43,000 nt of DNA from contig NZ_QGOK01000031.1 in NCBI RefSeq assembly GCF_003259175.1, forward strand, positions 1 to 43,000, given 5' to 3'. Under the pieces are notes generated by a model that had not been told where the DNA came from, did no database searches, and saw only the letters and a program-made list of their open reading frames with translations. Of this stretch, positions 33,415 through 42,430 are shown one piece after another. The translations under genes were made by a program, and so were the position numbers. Positions within the stretch are counted from its first letter, which is position 1; each line of letters starts with the position of its first letter. Origin of the DNA: Marinomonas shanghaiensis (GTDB lineage Bacteria > Pseudomonadota > Gammaproteobacteria > Pseudomonadales > Marinomonadaceae).

Positions 33415-35175
33415 GTGTCTTACATTTTAGGAATTTCGGCTTACTATCACGATAGTGCTGCGGCCTTATTAAAAGATGGTGTGGTGGTGGCGGCTGCTCA
33501 AGAAGAGCGCTTTTCAAGAAAAAAGAATGATGAGGCGTTTCCGGAAAAAGCCATTCAATGGTTACTAAAAGATAACCAAATAACCATGGCTGATATTGAT
33601 CACGTTATTTTTTATGAAAAGCCGTTTAATAAGTTTGAGCGTATCATTGAAACTTGTATTCGTTTTTCGCCTAAAGGTTACTCTCTTTTCAAAGAAGCCA
33701 TGCCGCTTTGGTTAAAAGAGAAACTCTTTCAGAAGATAGATTTAAAGAAGGCTTTGTGCGCTTTGCCAGGTGGTGAGAAATGGAATGGCTCGTTGCTGTT
33801 TTCCGATCATCACCTTTCTCATTCGGCGGCGGCTTTTTATCCTTCTCCTTTTGAATCCGCTGCCATCATCACTATTGATGGGGTGGGAGAGTGGGCCACA
33901 ACAACGATTTCTGTCGGCAGAAAGAACACTATCGAGCATCTAAAAGAGCTAAAGTTTCCTCATTCATTCGGCATGCTCTATTCTGCTATTACGGCCTTTT
34001 TAGGGTTTAAAGTGAACTCTGGCGAATACAAAGTCATGGGGTTGGCACCTTATGGTCAACCTATCTATGCCGATTTAATAAAAGCTCAGCTGATTGATAT
34101 AAAAGACGATGGTAGCTTTAGATTGAATATGCGCTACTTTCGTTTCGCCACTGAGCTGACCATGTTTGGCCCCGAAATGGCGCAGTTGTTTGGTACGCCT
34201 GCTCGTTTACCAGAAGGCCCGCTTGAGCAAGTGCACATGGATATTGCTGCGTCTTTGCAGCTTGTTATTGATGAACTTTTTATTAAGTTGGCGTGCTATG
34301 CTCGCAAACTGACTGGAGAAGTGAATTTATGCCTTGCGGGAGGTGTGGCGCTCAATTGCGTCGCAACGGGTAAGGTACAAAAAAGTGGTATTTTTGACGC
34401 TGTGTGGATCCAGCCTTCTGCAGGTGATGCCGGCAGTGCGCTTGGTGCTGCTCAGGTTTGTTGGTATGTGTTTCTTAATAACGATCGTGTTCCTCTTGCT
34501 CATTATAATCCGTATTTAGGGCCTGATATTGTTCAGCAGGATGCGGTGGCCTTTCTTGATTCTGTTGGTGCGAGGTACCGTGTATTGTCTGATGATGCGT
34601 TGTACGATACCGTTTCAACGTCATTGGCTGAAGGTAACATCGTGGCTTGGGTACAAGGGCGTGCTGAGTTTAGTCCTCGTGCGCTTTGTAACCGTTCTAT
34701 TCTAGCTGATCCGCGTGGTGTTGATCTTAAGCGCGAGCTGAACCTCAAAATTAAGTTTCGCGAGTCATTTCGTCCTTTTGCTCCTGTTATTCTAGAGGAG
34801 GATGCGAGTGCTTGGTTTGATAGCCCGACCTCGTCGCCTTTTATGAATTTTATTTGCACTGCACGGGACGGTGTGAAAGAAAAGATTCCGTCGGTGATTC
34901 ATCTAGATAACACGGCACGCTTACAAACTGTGTCTGCATTAAATAATTCACGCTTCTATCCGTTACTGAGTCGCTTTAAAGCCAAAACAGCTTGTCCGGT
35001 TTTAGTTAATACAAGTTTAAATGTGCGCGGAGAGCCCATGGTTTTGTCCCCTGAAGATGCGTTCAACTGTTTTATGAATACTGGCATTGATCAGCTTGTT
35101 ATTGGAAATATCCTCTTGGATAAGGTTGATCAAGATAATCCAATCTACTCAAAAAACAACTATACTTTGGATTAA
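33415..35175 (+). CDS. Carbamoyltransferase (NodU/CmcH family)
   Basis: A 586-residue protein that transfers carbamoyl from carbamoyl phosphate, via carbamoyl-adenylate, to a hydroxyl. The N-terminal domain has ILGISAYYHDSAAALLKDG (4-22), EERFSRKKND, DHHLSHSAAAFYPSPF (metal-type His pair, about 138-153) and GEYKVMGLAPYG. CLAGGVALNCVATGK and FSPRALCNRSILADPR follow. The C-terminal domain starts near FRPFAPVILEEDA. It starts at GTG 33415 with AAAGGG upstream. It completes a DUF5989, SGNH, SxtJ-like, carbamoyltransferase cassette, pointing to O-carbamoylation of a sugar in the glycan. Confidence 0.95.
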   Translation: MSYILGISAYYHDSAAALLKDGVVVAAAQEERFSRKKNDEAFPEKAIQWLLKDNQITMADIDHVIFYEKPFNKFERIIETCIRFSPKGYSLFKEAMPLWLKEKLFQKIDLKKALCALPGGEKWNGSLLFSDHHLSHSAAAFYPSPFESAAIITIDGVGEWATTTISVGRKNTIEHLKELKFPHSFGMLYSAITAFLGFKVNSGEYKVMGLAPYGQPIYADLIKAQLIDIKDDGSFRLNMRYFRFATELTMFGPEMAQLFGTPARLPEGPLEQVHMDIAASLQLVIDELFIKLACYARKLTGEVNLCLAGGVALNCVATGKVQKSGIFDAVWIQPSAGDAGSALGAAQVCWYVFLNNDRVPLAHYNPYLGPDIVQQDAVAFLDSVGARYRVLSDDALYDTVSTSLAEGNIVAWVQGRAEFSPRALCNRSILADPRGVDLKRELNLKIKFRESFRPFAPVILEEDASAWFDSPTSSPFMNFICTARDGVKEKIPSVIHLDNTARLQTVSALNNSRFYPLLSRFKAKTACPVLVNTSLNVRGEPMVLSPEDAFNCFMNTGIDQLVIGNILLDKVDQDNPIYSKNNYTLD

Positions 35176-35185
35176 TGTAAAAATT

Positions 35186-36523
35186 ATGTATTTTCAATTG
35201 CCGAGTTTTTTGCTGTTTCTTCTTATTGCACTTTTCATTGTAAAAATATCTAAGCCTTCATTTCGTATTTTTGCGTTGATTCTGCTCAGTATTGTTTTTT
35301 ATTCCTATTGGGATGTCGGTTACTTTTTTATTCTAATTTTCTATATCGTGCTTGGGGCGGTAGCCTGTCATTTATTGACATTGAGTAAACGATATTTGTC
35401 CTTTTTGATTGTCTTTTCTTTGCTTCCTCTGATTTTTTATAAATACACGGACTTTTTTTTACGGAGTATAGGCGTCAGTGGTATGGGTATTGCTCTTCCT
35501 TTGGGTATTTCCTTTATTACCTTTAGTTTGATCAGCATGATGGTGGACTTTTCTCGCTCTTCTGTTAAAAAAATTAACTATTCTGATGTTGGCTTGTATA
35601 TTTCTTTTTTTCCTCATCTGATTGCTGGGCCAATACTGCGTACTAAAGAAGTGGTTCCGCAGTTTAAGGGGATTCATGTTTCGTGGCAGAACTTTGTTTA
35701 TAACCTTCCTTTGTTTGCGGTTGGTATGATCAAGAAGGTTTTAATTGCTGATCCAATTGGAGGTTACATAGCGCCTGTATTTAATGATCCTCTTAGTCAC
35801 GGTTTCTGGGATCTGTTTATTGCTTCACTTGGCTTTTCGATTCAAATCTACTGCGATTTCAGTGCCTATTCTGATATGGCAATTGCTATCGCGGGTATGT
35901 TCGCGGTGCGCTTTCCGGAGAACTTTCGCTCACCTTATTTGTCTTTTTCACTATCCGAAATGTGGAAACGTTGGCATATGACACTTAGTTTCTGGTTGCG
36001 AGATTATTTGTTTGTTCCTCTTGTTCGTTATTTTGGTAAAGGATTAGTGTATCTACCAATCTTGATTACTATGTTGGTATCTGGTCTTTGGCATGGCGCA
36101 AATTGGAATTTTATTATTTGGGGTGGCTTGCAAGGCATTATTATGGTGATAGATAACTATATAGGCTTTGGCAAGTTTGTGAAAAATAATCCACATTTCA
36201 AATGGTTTTTTATCATCGTTAATTTCTTTGTTTGGTCTTTTTTGGCAATTTTGTTTAGAAGTGACTCGGCGTCTTCAGCATGGGATTATTATCAGTCTCT
36301 GTTGGCATTTAATGTTGGTGATTTTTCGGCTGACAATCAATCTGTTTTGATTCTTGTACTGATTACATTGTGTGTACACTATTACGATAATGTGGATTTT
36401 ATTCGCAAACATGCAGCTAAGATTCCAGCATTTTTATCGGTTCCCGTTTTTATTTCTATTATTGTGGGGTGTTCTATGGTCGCAGCACAGCATCCTGAAA
36501 GCTTTTACTATTTTGATTTTTAA
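35186..36523 (+). CDS. MBOAT family O-acyltransferase (AlgI-like)
   Basis: A 445-residue multi-helix membrane-bound O-acyltransferase. The AlgI-type landmarks are PLGISFITFSLISMMVDF (about 105-122), FFPHLIAGPILR, QIYCDFSAYSDMAIA (220-234) and the catalytic His303 in SGLWHGANWNFIIWGGLQG. ATG 35186 is chosen because the upstream part of the open frame overlaps the carbamoyltransferase and is not hydrophobic in the family style. It would pass an acyl (often acetyl) group across the membrane. The following SGNH-like gene is the likely transfer partner, as AlgJ/AlgX is to AlgI. Confidence 0.93.
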   Translation: MYFQLPSFLLFLLIALFIVKISKPSFRIFALILLSIVFYSYWDVGYFFILIFYIVLGAVACHLLTLSKRYLSFLIVFSLLPLIFYKYTDFFLRSIGVSGMGIALPLGISFITFSLISMMVDFSRSSVKKINYSDVGLYISFFPHLIAGPILRTKEVVPQFKGIHVSWQNFVYNLPLFAVGMIKKVLIADPIGGYIAPVFNDPLSHGFWDLFIASLGFSIQIYCDFSAYSDMAIAIAGMFAVRFPENFRSPYLSFSLSEMWKRWHMTLSFWLRDYLFVPLVRYFGKGLVYLPILITMLVSGLWHGANWNFIIWGGLQGIIMVIDNYIGFGKFVKNNPHFKWFFIIVNFFVWSFLAILFRSDSASSAWDYYQSLLAFNVGDFSADNQSVLILVLITLCVHYYDNVDFIRKHAAKIPAFLSVPVFISIIVGCSMVAAQHPESFYYFDF

Positions 36524-36528
36524 TAATA

Positions 36529-37596
36529 ATGATGAAGAAAATTAAATATACTTTTGCTATTTTTACTATTTTACTTTCAATTTTTTTGATTTTTGATGGT
36601 TTTTTTGATCATGTTTTATACGCAAGGTATAAAAATGATCTGCCAGATTATGAAGGAAAGTTTGTTAATTACTTGCCGGATAGCGTCGATAAGAAATTTT
36701 ATAAATCAGCGTATCAGGATTCATTAAAATTAACGTTTTATAATACGCCTTTTTTAGATCGTGTCATTGAACCAGGTGACTATGGTATTTACAAAGTTGA
36801 TAAATATGGTCATCGCATCTTCCCCGAAGAAACGATTCAACCGGAAGTGCAGCGTAAAAGCCTGCTCCTATTGGGATCTTCTCAGACTTTTGGTTACCAC
36901 CTTAATGCTGAAGATACTTTATCAGTTAAGATGCAGGGTTTATTGCCAGACTATAAAATTGATAATTACTCGATGCTTGGTGTAAACCTAGAGGGTAATT
37001 TAGTTGATTGGCAAAAAATGGCTGAGATAGAAAAAAAACATTATGATTTGGTGATTGTTGTTAATGGTTTTTTTGATCACTATGTAGAATGTACTAAAAA
37101 TATGGATTTTAAGTATCTCGAAAAAATGATGGATAAATATCGATTACCTGCTTTCGTCTCGATTCTTCAATCAGTAAAAGATAAAGTTTTCAAAGAGAGT
37201 GTGGTTAATAGAGGGGTACTATGTGAGCAACCTGAATATCAAAATATAGCGGCAAGAAGAGTACATAACCGCTGGAATCAGTTGTTTGCTTTTGGTCAGG
37301 AGCAAGGCTCTAAAACGCTTATTTTCATCCCCCCTTCGGTATGGAGTGATAATGCTAACGTTGAAAACCTTAAACCGCTTCTTAGTGAAAGGAACAGAGC
37401 GATTTACTCGATAATTAATACCAAAGTGCACTCAAAAGTAGATGATAAGACAATTATTGATTTGACGACTGCTTTCGATGGCGATACTCAATATTTTCTT
37501 GATGGTAGTAGTCATTTTACACCAGAAGGTAGTGCTTTATTAGCGAAGGAAATTGCTGAGCAAATAAAAGCACGAGAACAAGACACGTTCAATTGA
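36529..37596 (+). CDS. Membrane-anchored SGNH-like protein, MBOAT partner
   Basis: The 355-residue protein has an N-terminal signal-anchor (about 5-25) and a periplasmic domain. LLLLGSSQTFGYHL holds the block-I equivalent, GSS at 116-118, with Ser replacing the usual Asp. A C-terminal DGSSHFTPEGSALLA supplies the Asp/His region. It follows the MBOAT gene by five bases, the common arrangement for a two-part O-acylation system. The deviating block I may still be active through Ser118. A strong terminator-like hairpin overlaps its stop codon, so it ends the operon. Confidence 0.82.
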   Translation: MMKKIKYTFAIFTILLSIFLIFDGFFDHVLYARYKNDLPDYEGKFVNYLPDSVDKKFYKSAYQDSLKLTFYNTPFLDRVIEPGDYGIYKVDKYGHRIFPEETIQPEVQRKSLLLLGSSQTFGYHLNAEDTLSVKMQGLLPDYKIDNYSMLGVNLEGNLVDWQKMAEIEKKHYDLVIVVNGFFDHYVECTKNMDFKYLEKMMDKYRLPAFVSILQSVKDKVFKESVVNRGVLCEQPEYQNIAARRVHNRWNQLFAFGQEQGSKTLIFIPPSVWSDNANVENLKPLLSERNRAIYSIINTKVHSKVDDKTIIDLTTAFDGDTQYFLDGSSHFTPEGSALLAKEIAEQIKAREQDTFN

Positions 37597-37620
37597 CGTG
37601 TTGTTTTAGTTTCATTTTTT
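37583..37620 (+). terminator. Probable intrinsic terminator at the end of the polysaccharide locus
   Basis: The stem ACACGT (37583-37588) pairs with ACGTGT (37596-37601), plus a possible G-T pair inside. A T-rich run ending in TTTTTT (37615-37620) follows. The stop codon of the last gene lies within the hairpin. The REP array begins just after. Confidence 0.55.
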
Positions 37621-37634
37621 GTGAGTAGGCTTTT

Positions 37635-37656
37635 GACGGCCTAAAGGCCGACCTAC
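37635..37656 (-). repeat. REP-like element, family 1 (reverse)
   Basis: GACGGCCTAAAGGCCGACCTAC is the exact reverse complement of the family-1 core in the 97-bp array at 1.3-2.1 kb. It marks the right-hand repeat block. Confidence 0.85.
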
Positions 37657-37682
37657 ACGTGATTGATTTGGTTGGTTTTTTT

Positions 37683-39850
37683 GTAGGGCATCATGAGCGG
37701 AGCGTAATGTGCCGTTTCACGACGTTGGTTTTTCGTAGGGCATCATGAACGAAGTGCAATGTGCCGTTTCACGACGTTGGTTTTTCGTAGGGCATCATGA
37801 GCGGAGCGTAATGTGCCGTTTGATGGTGTTGGTTGGGAATGTCACTATTTTTTACAGATAAGCGCCTCGTGCCTCGGCTCATCAGACCTACGGGGCGGTT
37901 GGTTTTTTGTAGGGCATCATGAGCGGAGCGTAATGTGCCGTTTGGTGATGTTGGTTGGAAATGTCACTATTTTTTACAGATAAGCGCCTCGTGCCTCGTC
38001 TCATCTGACCTACGGGTTGGTTGGTTTTTCGTAGGGCATCATGAGCGGAGCGTAATGTGCTGTTTGGTGATGTTGGTTGTGAATGTCAGATTACGCCTCG
38101 TGCCTCGTCTCATCTAACCTACGGGTTGGTTGGTTTTTTTGTAGGGCATCATGAACGAAGTGTAATGTGCCGTTTGGTGATGTTGGTTGGGAATGTCAGA
38201 TTACGCCTCGTGCCTCGTCTCATCTGACCTACGGGTTGGGTTGTTTTTTTGTAGGACATCATGAACGGAGCGTAATGTGCCGTTTTAGGACGTTGGTTTT
38301 TCGTAGGGCATCATGAACGAAGTGTAATGTGCCGTTTTAGGACGTTGGTTGGGAATGTCACTATTTTTTACAGATAAGCGCCTCGTGCCTCGTCTCATCT
38401 GACCTACGGGGCGGTTGGTTTTTTTGTAGGGCATCATGAGCGGAGCGTAATGTGCCGTTTGGTGATGTTGGTTGGGAATGTCACTATTTTTTACAGATAA
38501 GCGCCTCGTGCCTCGGCTCATCAGACCTACGGGGCGGTTGGTTTTTTGTAGGGCATCATGAGCGGAGCGTAATGTGCCGTTTGGTGATGTTGGTTGGAAA
38601 TGTCACTATTTTTTACAGATAAGCGCCTCGTGCCTCGTCTCATCTGACCTACGGGTTGGTTGGTTTTTCGTAGGGCATCATGAGCGGAGCGTAATGTGCT
38701 GTTTGGTGATGTTGGTTGTGAATGTCAGATTACGCCTCGTGCCTCGTCTCATCTAACCTACGGGTTGGTTGGTTTTTTTGTAGGGCATCATGAACGAAGT
38801 GTAATGTGCCGTTTGGTGATGTTGGTTGGGAATGTCAGATTACGCCTCGTGCCTCGTCTCATCTGACCTACGGGTTGGGTTGTTTTTTTGTAGGACATCA
38901 TGAACGGAGCGTAATGTGCCGTTGATGATGTTGATTGGGAATGTCAGATTACGCCTCGTGCCTCGTCTCATCTGACCTACGGGTTGGGTTGTTTTTTTGT
39001 AGGACATCATGAACGGAGCGTAATGTGCCGTTGATGATGTTGATTGGGAATGTCAGATTACGCCTCGTGCCTCGTCTCATCTGACCTACGGGTTGGGTTG
39101 TTTTTTTGTAGGACATCATGAACGGAGCGTAATGTGCCGTTTTAGGACGTTGGTTTTTCGTAGGGCATCATGAACGAAGTGTAATGTGCCGTTTTAGGAC
39201 GTTGGTTGGGAATGTCACTATTTTTTACAGATAAGCGCCTCGTGCCTCGTCTCATCTGACCTACGGGGCGGTTGGTTTTTTTGTCGGGCATCATGAGCGG
39301 AGCGTAATGTGCCGTTTGGTGATGTTGGTTGGGAATGTCACTATTTTTTACAGATAAGCGCCTCGTGCCTCGGCTCATCTGACCTACGGGTTGGTTGGTT
39401 GCTTTGTAGGGCATCATGAACGAAGTGTAATGTGCCGTTTCACGACGTTGGTTTTTCGTAGGGCATCATGAGCGGAGCGTAATGTGCCGTTTGGTGATGT
39501 TGGTTGGGAATGTCACTATTTTTTACAGATAAGCGCCTCGTGCCTCGGCTCATCTGACCTACGGGTTGGTTGGTTGCTTTGTAGGGCATCATGAACGAAG
39601 TGTAATGTGCCGTTTCACGACGTTGGTTTTTCGTAGGGCATCATGAGCGGAGCGTAATGTGCCGTTTGGTGACGTTGGTTGGGAATGTCAGATTACGCCT
39701 CGTGCCTCGTCTCATCTGACCTACGGGTTGGGTTGTTTTTTTGTAGGACATCATGAACGGAGCGTAATGTGCCGTTTTAGGATGCTGGTTGGGAATGTCA
39801 CTATTTTTTACAGATAAGCGCCTCGTGCCTCGGCTCATCTGACCTACGGA
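37683..39850. repeat. REP/BIME-like array: alternating family-3 (forward) and family-2 (reverse) palindromes
   Basis: About 2.2 kb made of roughly 20 family-3 elements (GTAGGGCATCATGA...ATGTGCC) and about 16 family-2 elements (GCCTCGTGCCTCG...ATCTGAC-CTAC). These are usually paired head to head in units of about 110-125 bp with a GTTGGTTGGGAATGTCA linker. A longer linker variant contains CACTATTTTTTACAGATAAG. Higher-order copying is visible: the stretch around 37935-38117 recurs at 38574-38756 (offset 639 bp), the stretch at 38285 recurs at 39142 (offset 857 bp), and a 109-bp unit repeats at 38921 and 39030. No genes are supportable here. The short open frames are repeat-derived. Confidence 0.92.
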
Positions 39851-40877
39851 TTGGTTGGTTTTGTGTTGGGGGTTCGTTGTGCCAGAGTGTGGCGGGGGCT
39901 GGGCAGTGGGCGATGGGGAAGTAGCCGATGTGGCTGCGGATTCGTTGGGTGACGCTTGTGTGCCAGTGGGGTGAGCGTGTGTGGTTGGGTTGGTCGTTTT
40001 CCAGTACACAGCAGTGTCGTGGTGCGAGGGTGAGTTCTCGCCAGGGGTGTAAGCGGCGTTGTTGGTAGTGTATTTTGCCTAGGTGCTTGGGTTCTATGGT
40101 AAGCAGTGGTTGCCAATGGGGCGGTTGTGTTTTGGCTAGGCGTGTTGTTCTGTAACAGTTTTGTTTGGTTTGTTGTTCTATCCAGTTTATTAGGACTCGC
40201 AAGGCGATGTCTCCTATGCCATCTCGGCGGTATCCTCCGCCTATATCCGAATGTACTCCTGCTAGCCATATTTCCAGTGCGCGTCCATCTTGGTTGATTA
40301 ATGTTGGCCGAAAGGCGAGGCGTTGTTCGTCTAGCGCGGCGAGGTGTAAGGCGCGGTGTACGCCTTCTGGTAGGGTGTGGCCGTGTTCAAAGACGACGTC
40401 GGTGGTTGGGCGTTGTGTTGTGTCTAAGTTAGGCCAGCCAATGGAGGCGACGGTGTCGATGACGGCTTCTATGATGATGGGGCGATCAATCAGTGGCGTG
40501 ATGAGTGCGGCGAAGCGTCTGGCTAGGGCGGCGCCTCGACTAAAGCCTATTAAGACGATGTGACGAATGGATGGGTTGTAGTGTTGTGTAAAGTCGTTGA
40601 GGGCGCGGTTTAAAATTTGTGCTACGTGGCCGGTTTCGATGGCAAAGGCGGCGTTGATTTTTTGTTCCAGCCAGTGGCCGTAGGTGCCGATGCCCGCATA
40701 GTAAAAGCTGCGGTGGGGCGAATGGTTGGGTGTGGTCTTTGTGTGGTTTTGTACACGGCCACCGAGCAGTAGATGGGATTTTAGAACGTTGGTGATGCTG
40801 CTAATGCTGTTTTCTGGTGCGAAAGCGTCGTTTGGGCTATTGTCTGTGCCATCGAAATGAAAAAATAACATCGACAT
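39801..40877 (-). CDS. DUF2235 alpha/beta-hydrolase (Tle1-like phospholipase domain)
   Basis: A 358-residue minus-strand protein. FHFDGTDNSPND (6-17) opens the DUF2235 domain. The nucleophile elbow is GFSRG (111-115) with Ser113. Asp141 in VIDTVASIGWP and His209 in GVHSDIGGGY complete a likely Ser-Asp-His triad. This is the domain of Tle1-type type VI secretion phospholipases. No vgrG, PAAR or immunity gene is adjacent, so an effector role is not shown. GGAG lies nine bases before ATG 40877. The last 17 or so residues (RRSDEPRHEALICKK) and the stop codon are encoded by a family-2 REP element, so the natural end has been replaced. Confidence 0.82.
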   Translation of the reverse strand: MSMLFFHFDGTDNSPNDAFAPENSISSITNVLKSHLLLGGRVQNHTKTTPNHSPHRSFYYAGIGTYGHWLEQKINAAFAIETGHVAQILNRALNDFTQHYNPSIRHIVLIGFSRGAALARRFAALITPLIDRPIIIEAVIDTVASIGWPNLDTTQRPTTDVVFEHGHTLPEGVHRALHLAALDEQRLAFRPTLINQDGRALEIWLAGVHSDIGGGYRRDGIGDIALRVLINWIEQQTKQNCYRTTRLAKTQPPHWQPLLTIEPKHLGKIHYQQRRLHPWRELTLAPRHCCVLENDQPNHTRSPHWHTSVTQRIRSHIGYFPIAHCPAPATLWHNEPPTQNQPIRRSDEPRHEALICKK

Positions 40878-41005
40878 GTTTGTCGTCTCCTTGTTGTGTT
40901 GTGCGTAGTGTTGAACGCCATCTTCCTGATGATGGGGGGTAGCATAACATGGTTTTTATTGTGTTTTGTAGGGCGTGTGGGGCGTGCGTTGGCTCATCCT
41001 TGATT

Positions 41006-41043
41006 GCCGGATAACGCCTCGTTCCTCGTCTCATCCGGCCTAC
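41006..41043 (-). repeat. Family-2 REP variant with compensatory stem changes
   Basis: The stem is GCCGGAT (41006-41012) and ATCCGGC (41033-41039), followed by CCTAC. The usual family-2 stem is GTCAGAT and ATCTGAC. Both differing base pairs are changed on both arms, while the interior GCCTCG..CCTCGTCTC is kept. Confidence 0.85.
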
Positions 41044-41095
41044 GTGGTGGTGTTTTTTACTATAATAGTGATGTTTTTTTATTTGGAGGGCGAGC

Positions 41096-41398
41096 GTGCG
41101 TCTAACTAAGCAGCAACAAGATATCATTAAACAGGTGTTATTGAAGCATTTTGGCAAAGGCTCGGAGTTACGGCTTTTTGGCTCAAGAGCTGACGATAAT
41201 GCGCGTGGTGGGGATATTGATCTGTATATAGAGCCTGACTTACATTCGGCTGACGAGATTATTGAGGCTAAATTGAATGCCTTGGTTGAGCTTCATTTGC
41301 TGCTTGGTGATCAGAAAATTGACTTGGTGATTAATCGAAGGGCTGGAACGGTTTTGCCTATTTACAAAATCGCAAAAGAGAGTGGTATTCGCTTATGA
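41096..41398 (+). CDS. MNT-type nucleotidyltransferase antitoxin (MntA-like)
   Basis: A 100-residue minimal nucleotidyltransferase with GS at 29-30 (LFGSRADDNARGGD), D40-I-D42 and a third acidic strand KIDLVI. In the MntA/HepT systems this protein AMPylates the HEPN toxin and neutralises it. It starts at GTG 41096 behind a strong GGAGGG. It overlaps the HEPN gene by ATGA, giving coupled synthesis. It is the intact counterpart of the orphan NTase at 984. Confidence 0.9.
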   Translation: MRLTKQQQDIIKQVLLKHFGKGSELRLFGSRADDNARGGDIDLYIEPDLHSADEIIEAKLNALVELHLLLGDQKIDLVINRRAGTVLPIYKIAKESGIRL

Positions 41399-41856
41399 AT
41401 AAGGATGTATTTCAGGGGATCGTTGATATTTGTAAGACCCATGCAGAGCGTTTGCGATGGTCTATGCAGCACTTAGCAGATAAACAACCCTATACTGCGG
41501 AGAGTTTGTCTGAACTCACGGAAATTGAACTTGCCGTATTCGATCAGTTTATTGTCCGGTTTTCAAAATTACAGGATGTGATGGGGGCAAAGTTGTTACC
41601 TGCTGTGATTGAGCTGACACATGAAGAAGGTGAGCTTACTACATTTATTGATAAATTGAATCGGCTTGAAAAGATAGGCGCTTTAGATTCTGTTGAACAA
41701 TGGCTGAGGTTGCGGGAAATGCGTAACCAATTTGCCCATGAGTACCCAGATGATCCTGAAATACAATCGGCGCTATTGAATAAAGCGTTTGGTATGGCTA
41801 GCCAGTTGCTGCAATGTCTTGATCATGTGGTTCGCTTTGCGGTTAAGTATCAGTGA
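41395..41856 (+). CDS. HEPN-domain ribonuclease toxin (HepT-like)
   Basis: A 153-residue helical HEPN protein. The RX4HXY motif is R110-NQFA-H115-E-Y117, in LREMRNQFAHEYPDD. In HepT-type toxins Arg and His form the RNase site and Tyr is the AMPylation target. Its partner NTase overlaps upstream by ATGA. All features of an active pair are intact. Functions described for such modules include growth arrest and phage defence. Which applies here is unknown. Confidence 0.9.
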   Translation: MNKDVFQGIVDICKTHAERLRWSMQHLADKQPYTAESLSELTEIELAVFDQFIVRFSKLQDVMGAKLLPAVIELTHEEGELTTFIDKLNRLEKIGALDSVEQWLRLREMRNQFAHEYPDDPEIQSALLNKAFGMASQLLQCLDHVVRFAVKYQ

Positions 41857-41887
41857 GTAAGTTTAGGTGTAATGCCGCTTTCGTTTT

Positions 41888-41924
41888 CAGATAAGCGCCT
41901 CGTGCCTCGTCTCATCAGACCTAC
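41888..41924 (-). repeat. Family-2 REP-like element (reverse)
   Basis: CAGATAAGCGCCTCG...ATCAGACCTAC, with a mismatch in the right arm (ATCAG for ATCTG). It sits between the two HEPN/MNT modules. A family-2 fragment CGCCGGATTACG follows at about 41952 without its second arm. Confidence 0.75.
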
Positions 41925-41986
41925 GGGTTGGTTGTCGGGATGGTTTTGATTCGCCGGATTACGGTTTTATATTAAAATAAGGGGTT

Positions 41987-42430
41987 ATGAGTGTTGATAT
42001 TCGTTGGCTTCAGCGTTTTGAGCATTTTACACAGGCCCATGATCAATTGGCTGATGCTCTGCGTTTAATGGCTGAACGACCACTGAGTAATCTTGAAAGG
42101 CTGGGTACTATTTAGGCGTTTGAGTTTACGTATGAGTTGGCTTGGAATGTGTTAAGAGATTACTTGGTTTGGCAGGGGATTGAGTCTATTTCAGGGTCAC
42201 GAGACGCTATTCGTGAGGCGTTTAAGCGCGATCTTATTGTGGATGGCGGGTCTTGGCTGTCGATGTTGCAGGACCGAAACCGTACCGTTCACACTTATAA
42301 TGAAGAAACGGCGAATCAAATACTTGGGCAGTTGCGGTTGGTTTATGCGGGTTTGTTTATGGCGTTTCGGTGTAAATTTCAGTCGCTAGCAGATGACACT
42401 CGTTACTCAATGGAAAATGGCGATGTTTGA
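41987..42430 (+). pseudogene. HI0074-family HEPN protein interrupted by an amber codon
   Basis: The reading frame from ATG 41987 (AAGGGG upstream) gives 42 residues to TAG at 42113-42115, then continues in frame for 105 more codons to TGA 42428-42430. Together it is one HI0074-type protein. The interrupted segment reads LERLGTI-stop-AFEFTYELAW, where family members usually have a Gln (CAG), so a single C-to-T change explains the stop. The downstream part keeps RX4HXY (RNRTVHTY). The product is probably truncated and inactive unless the stop is read through or an internal start such as TTG 42137 is used. Confidence 0.82.

Noticed and set aside
37935..39417. Short open frames on both strands in the right array
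   Set aside because: They translate REP elements and linkers (for example RRGTRRLSVKNSDIPNQ) and duplicate with the repeats. No coding signal was seen.
37683..39850. CRISPR-like array of regularly spaced repeats
   Set aside because: The spacers are themselves repeated, spacing is irregular at 50-125 bp, the repeats are long hairpins with GTAG, and no cas gene is near.
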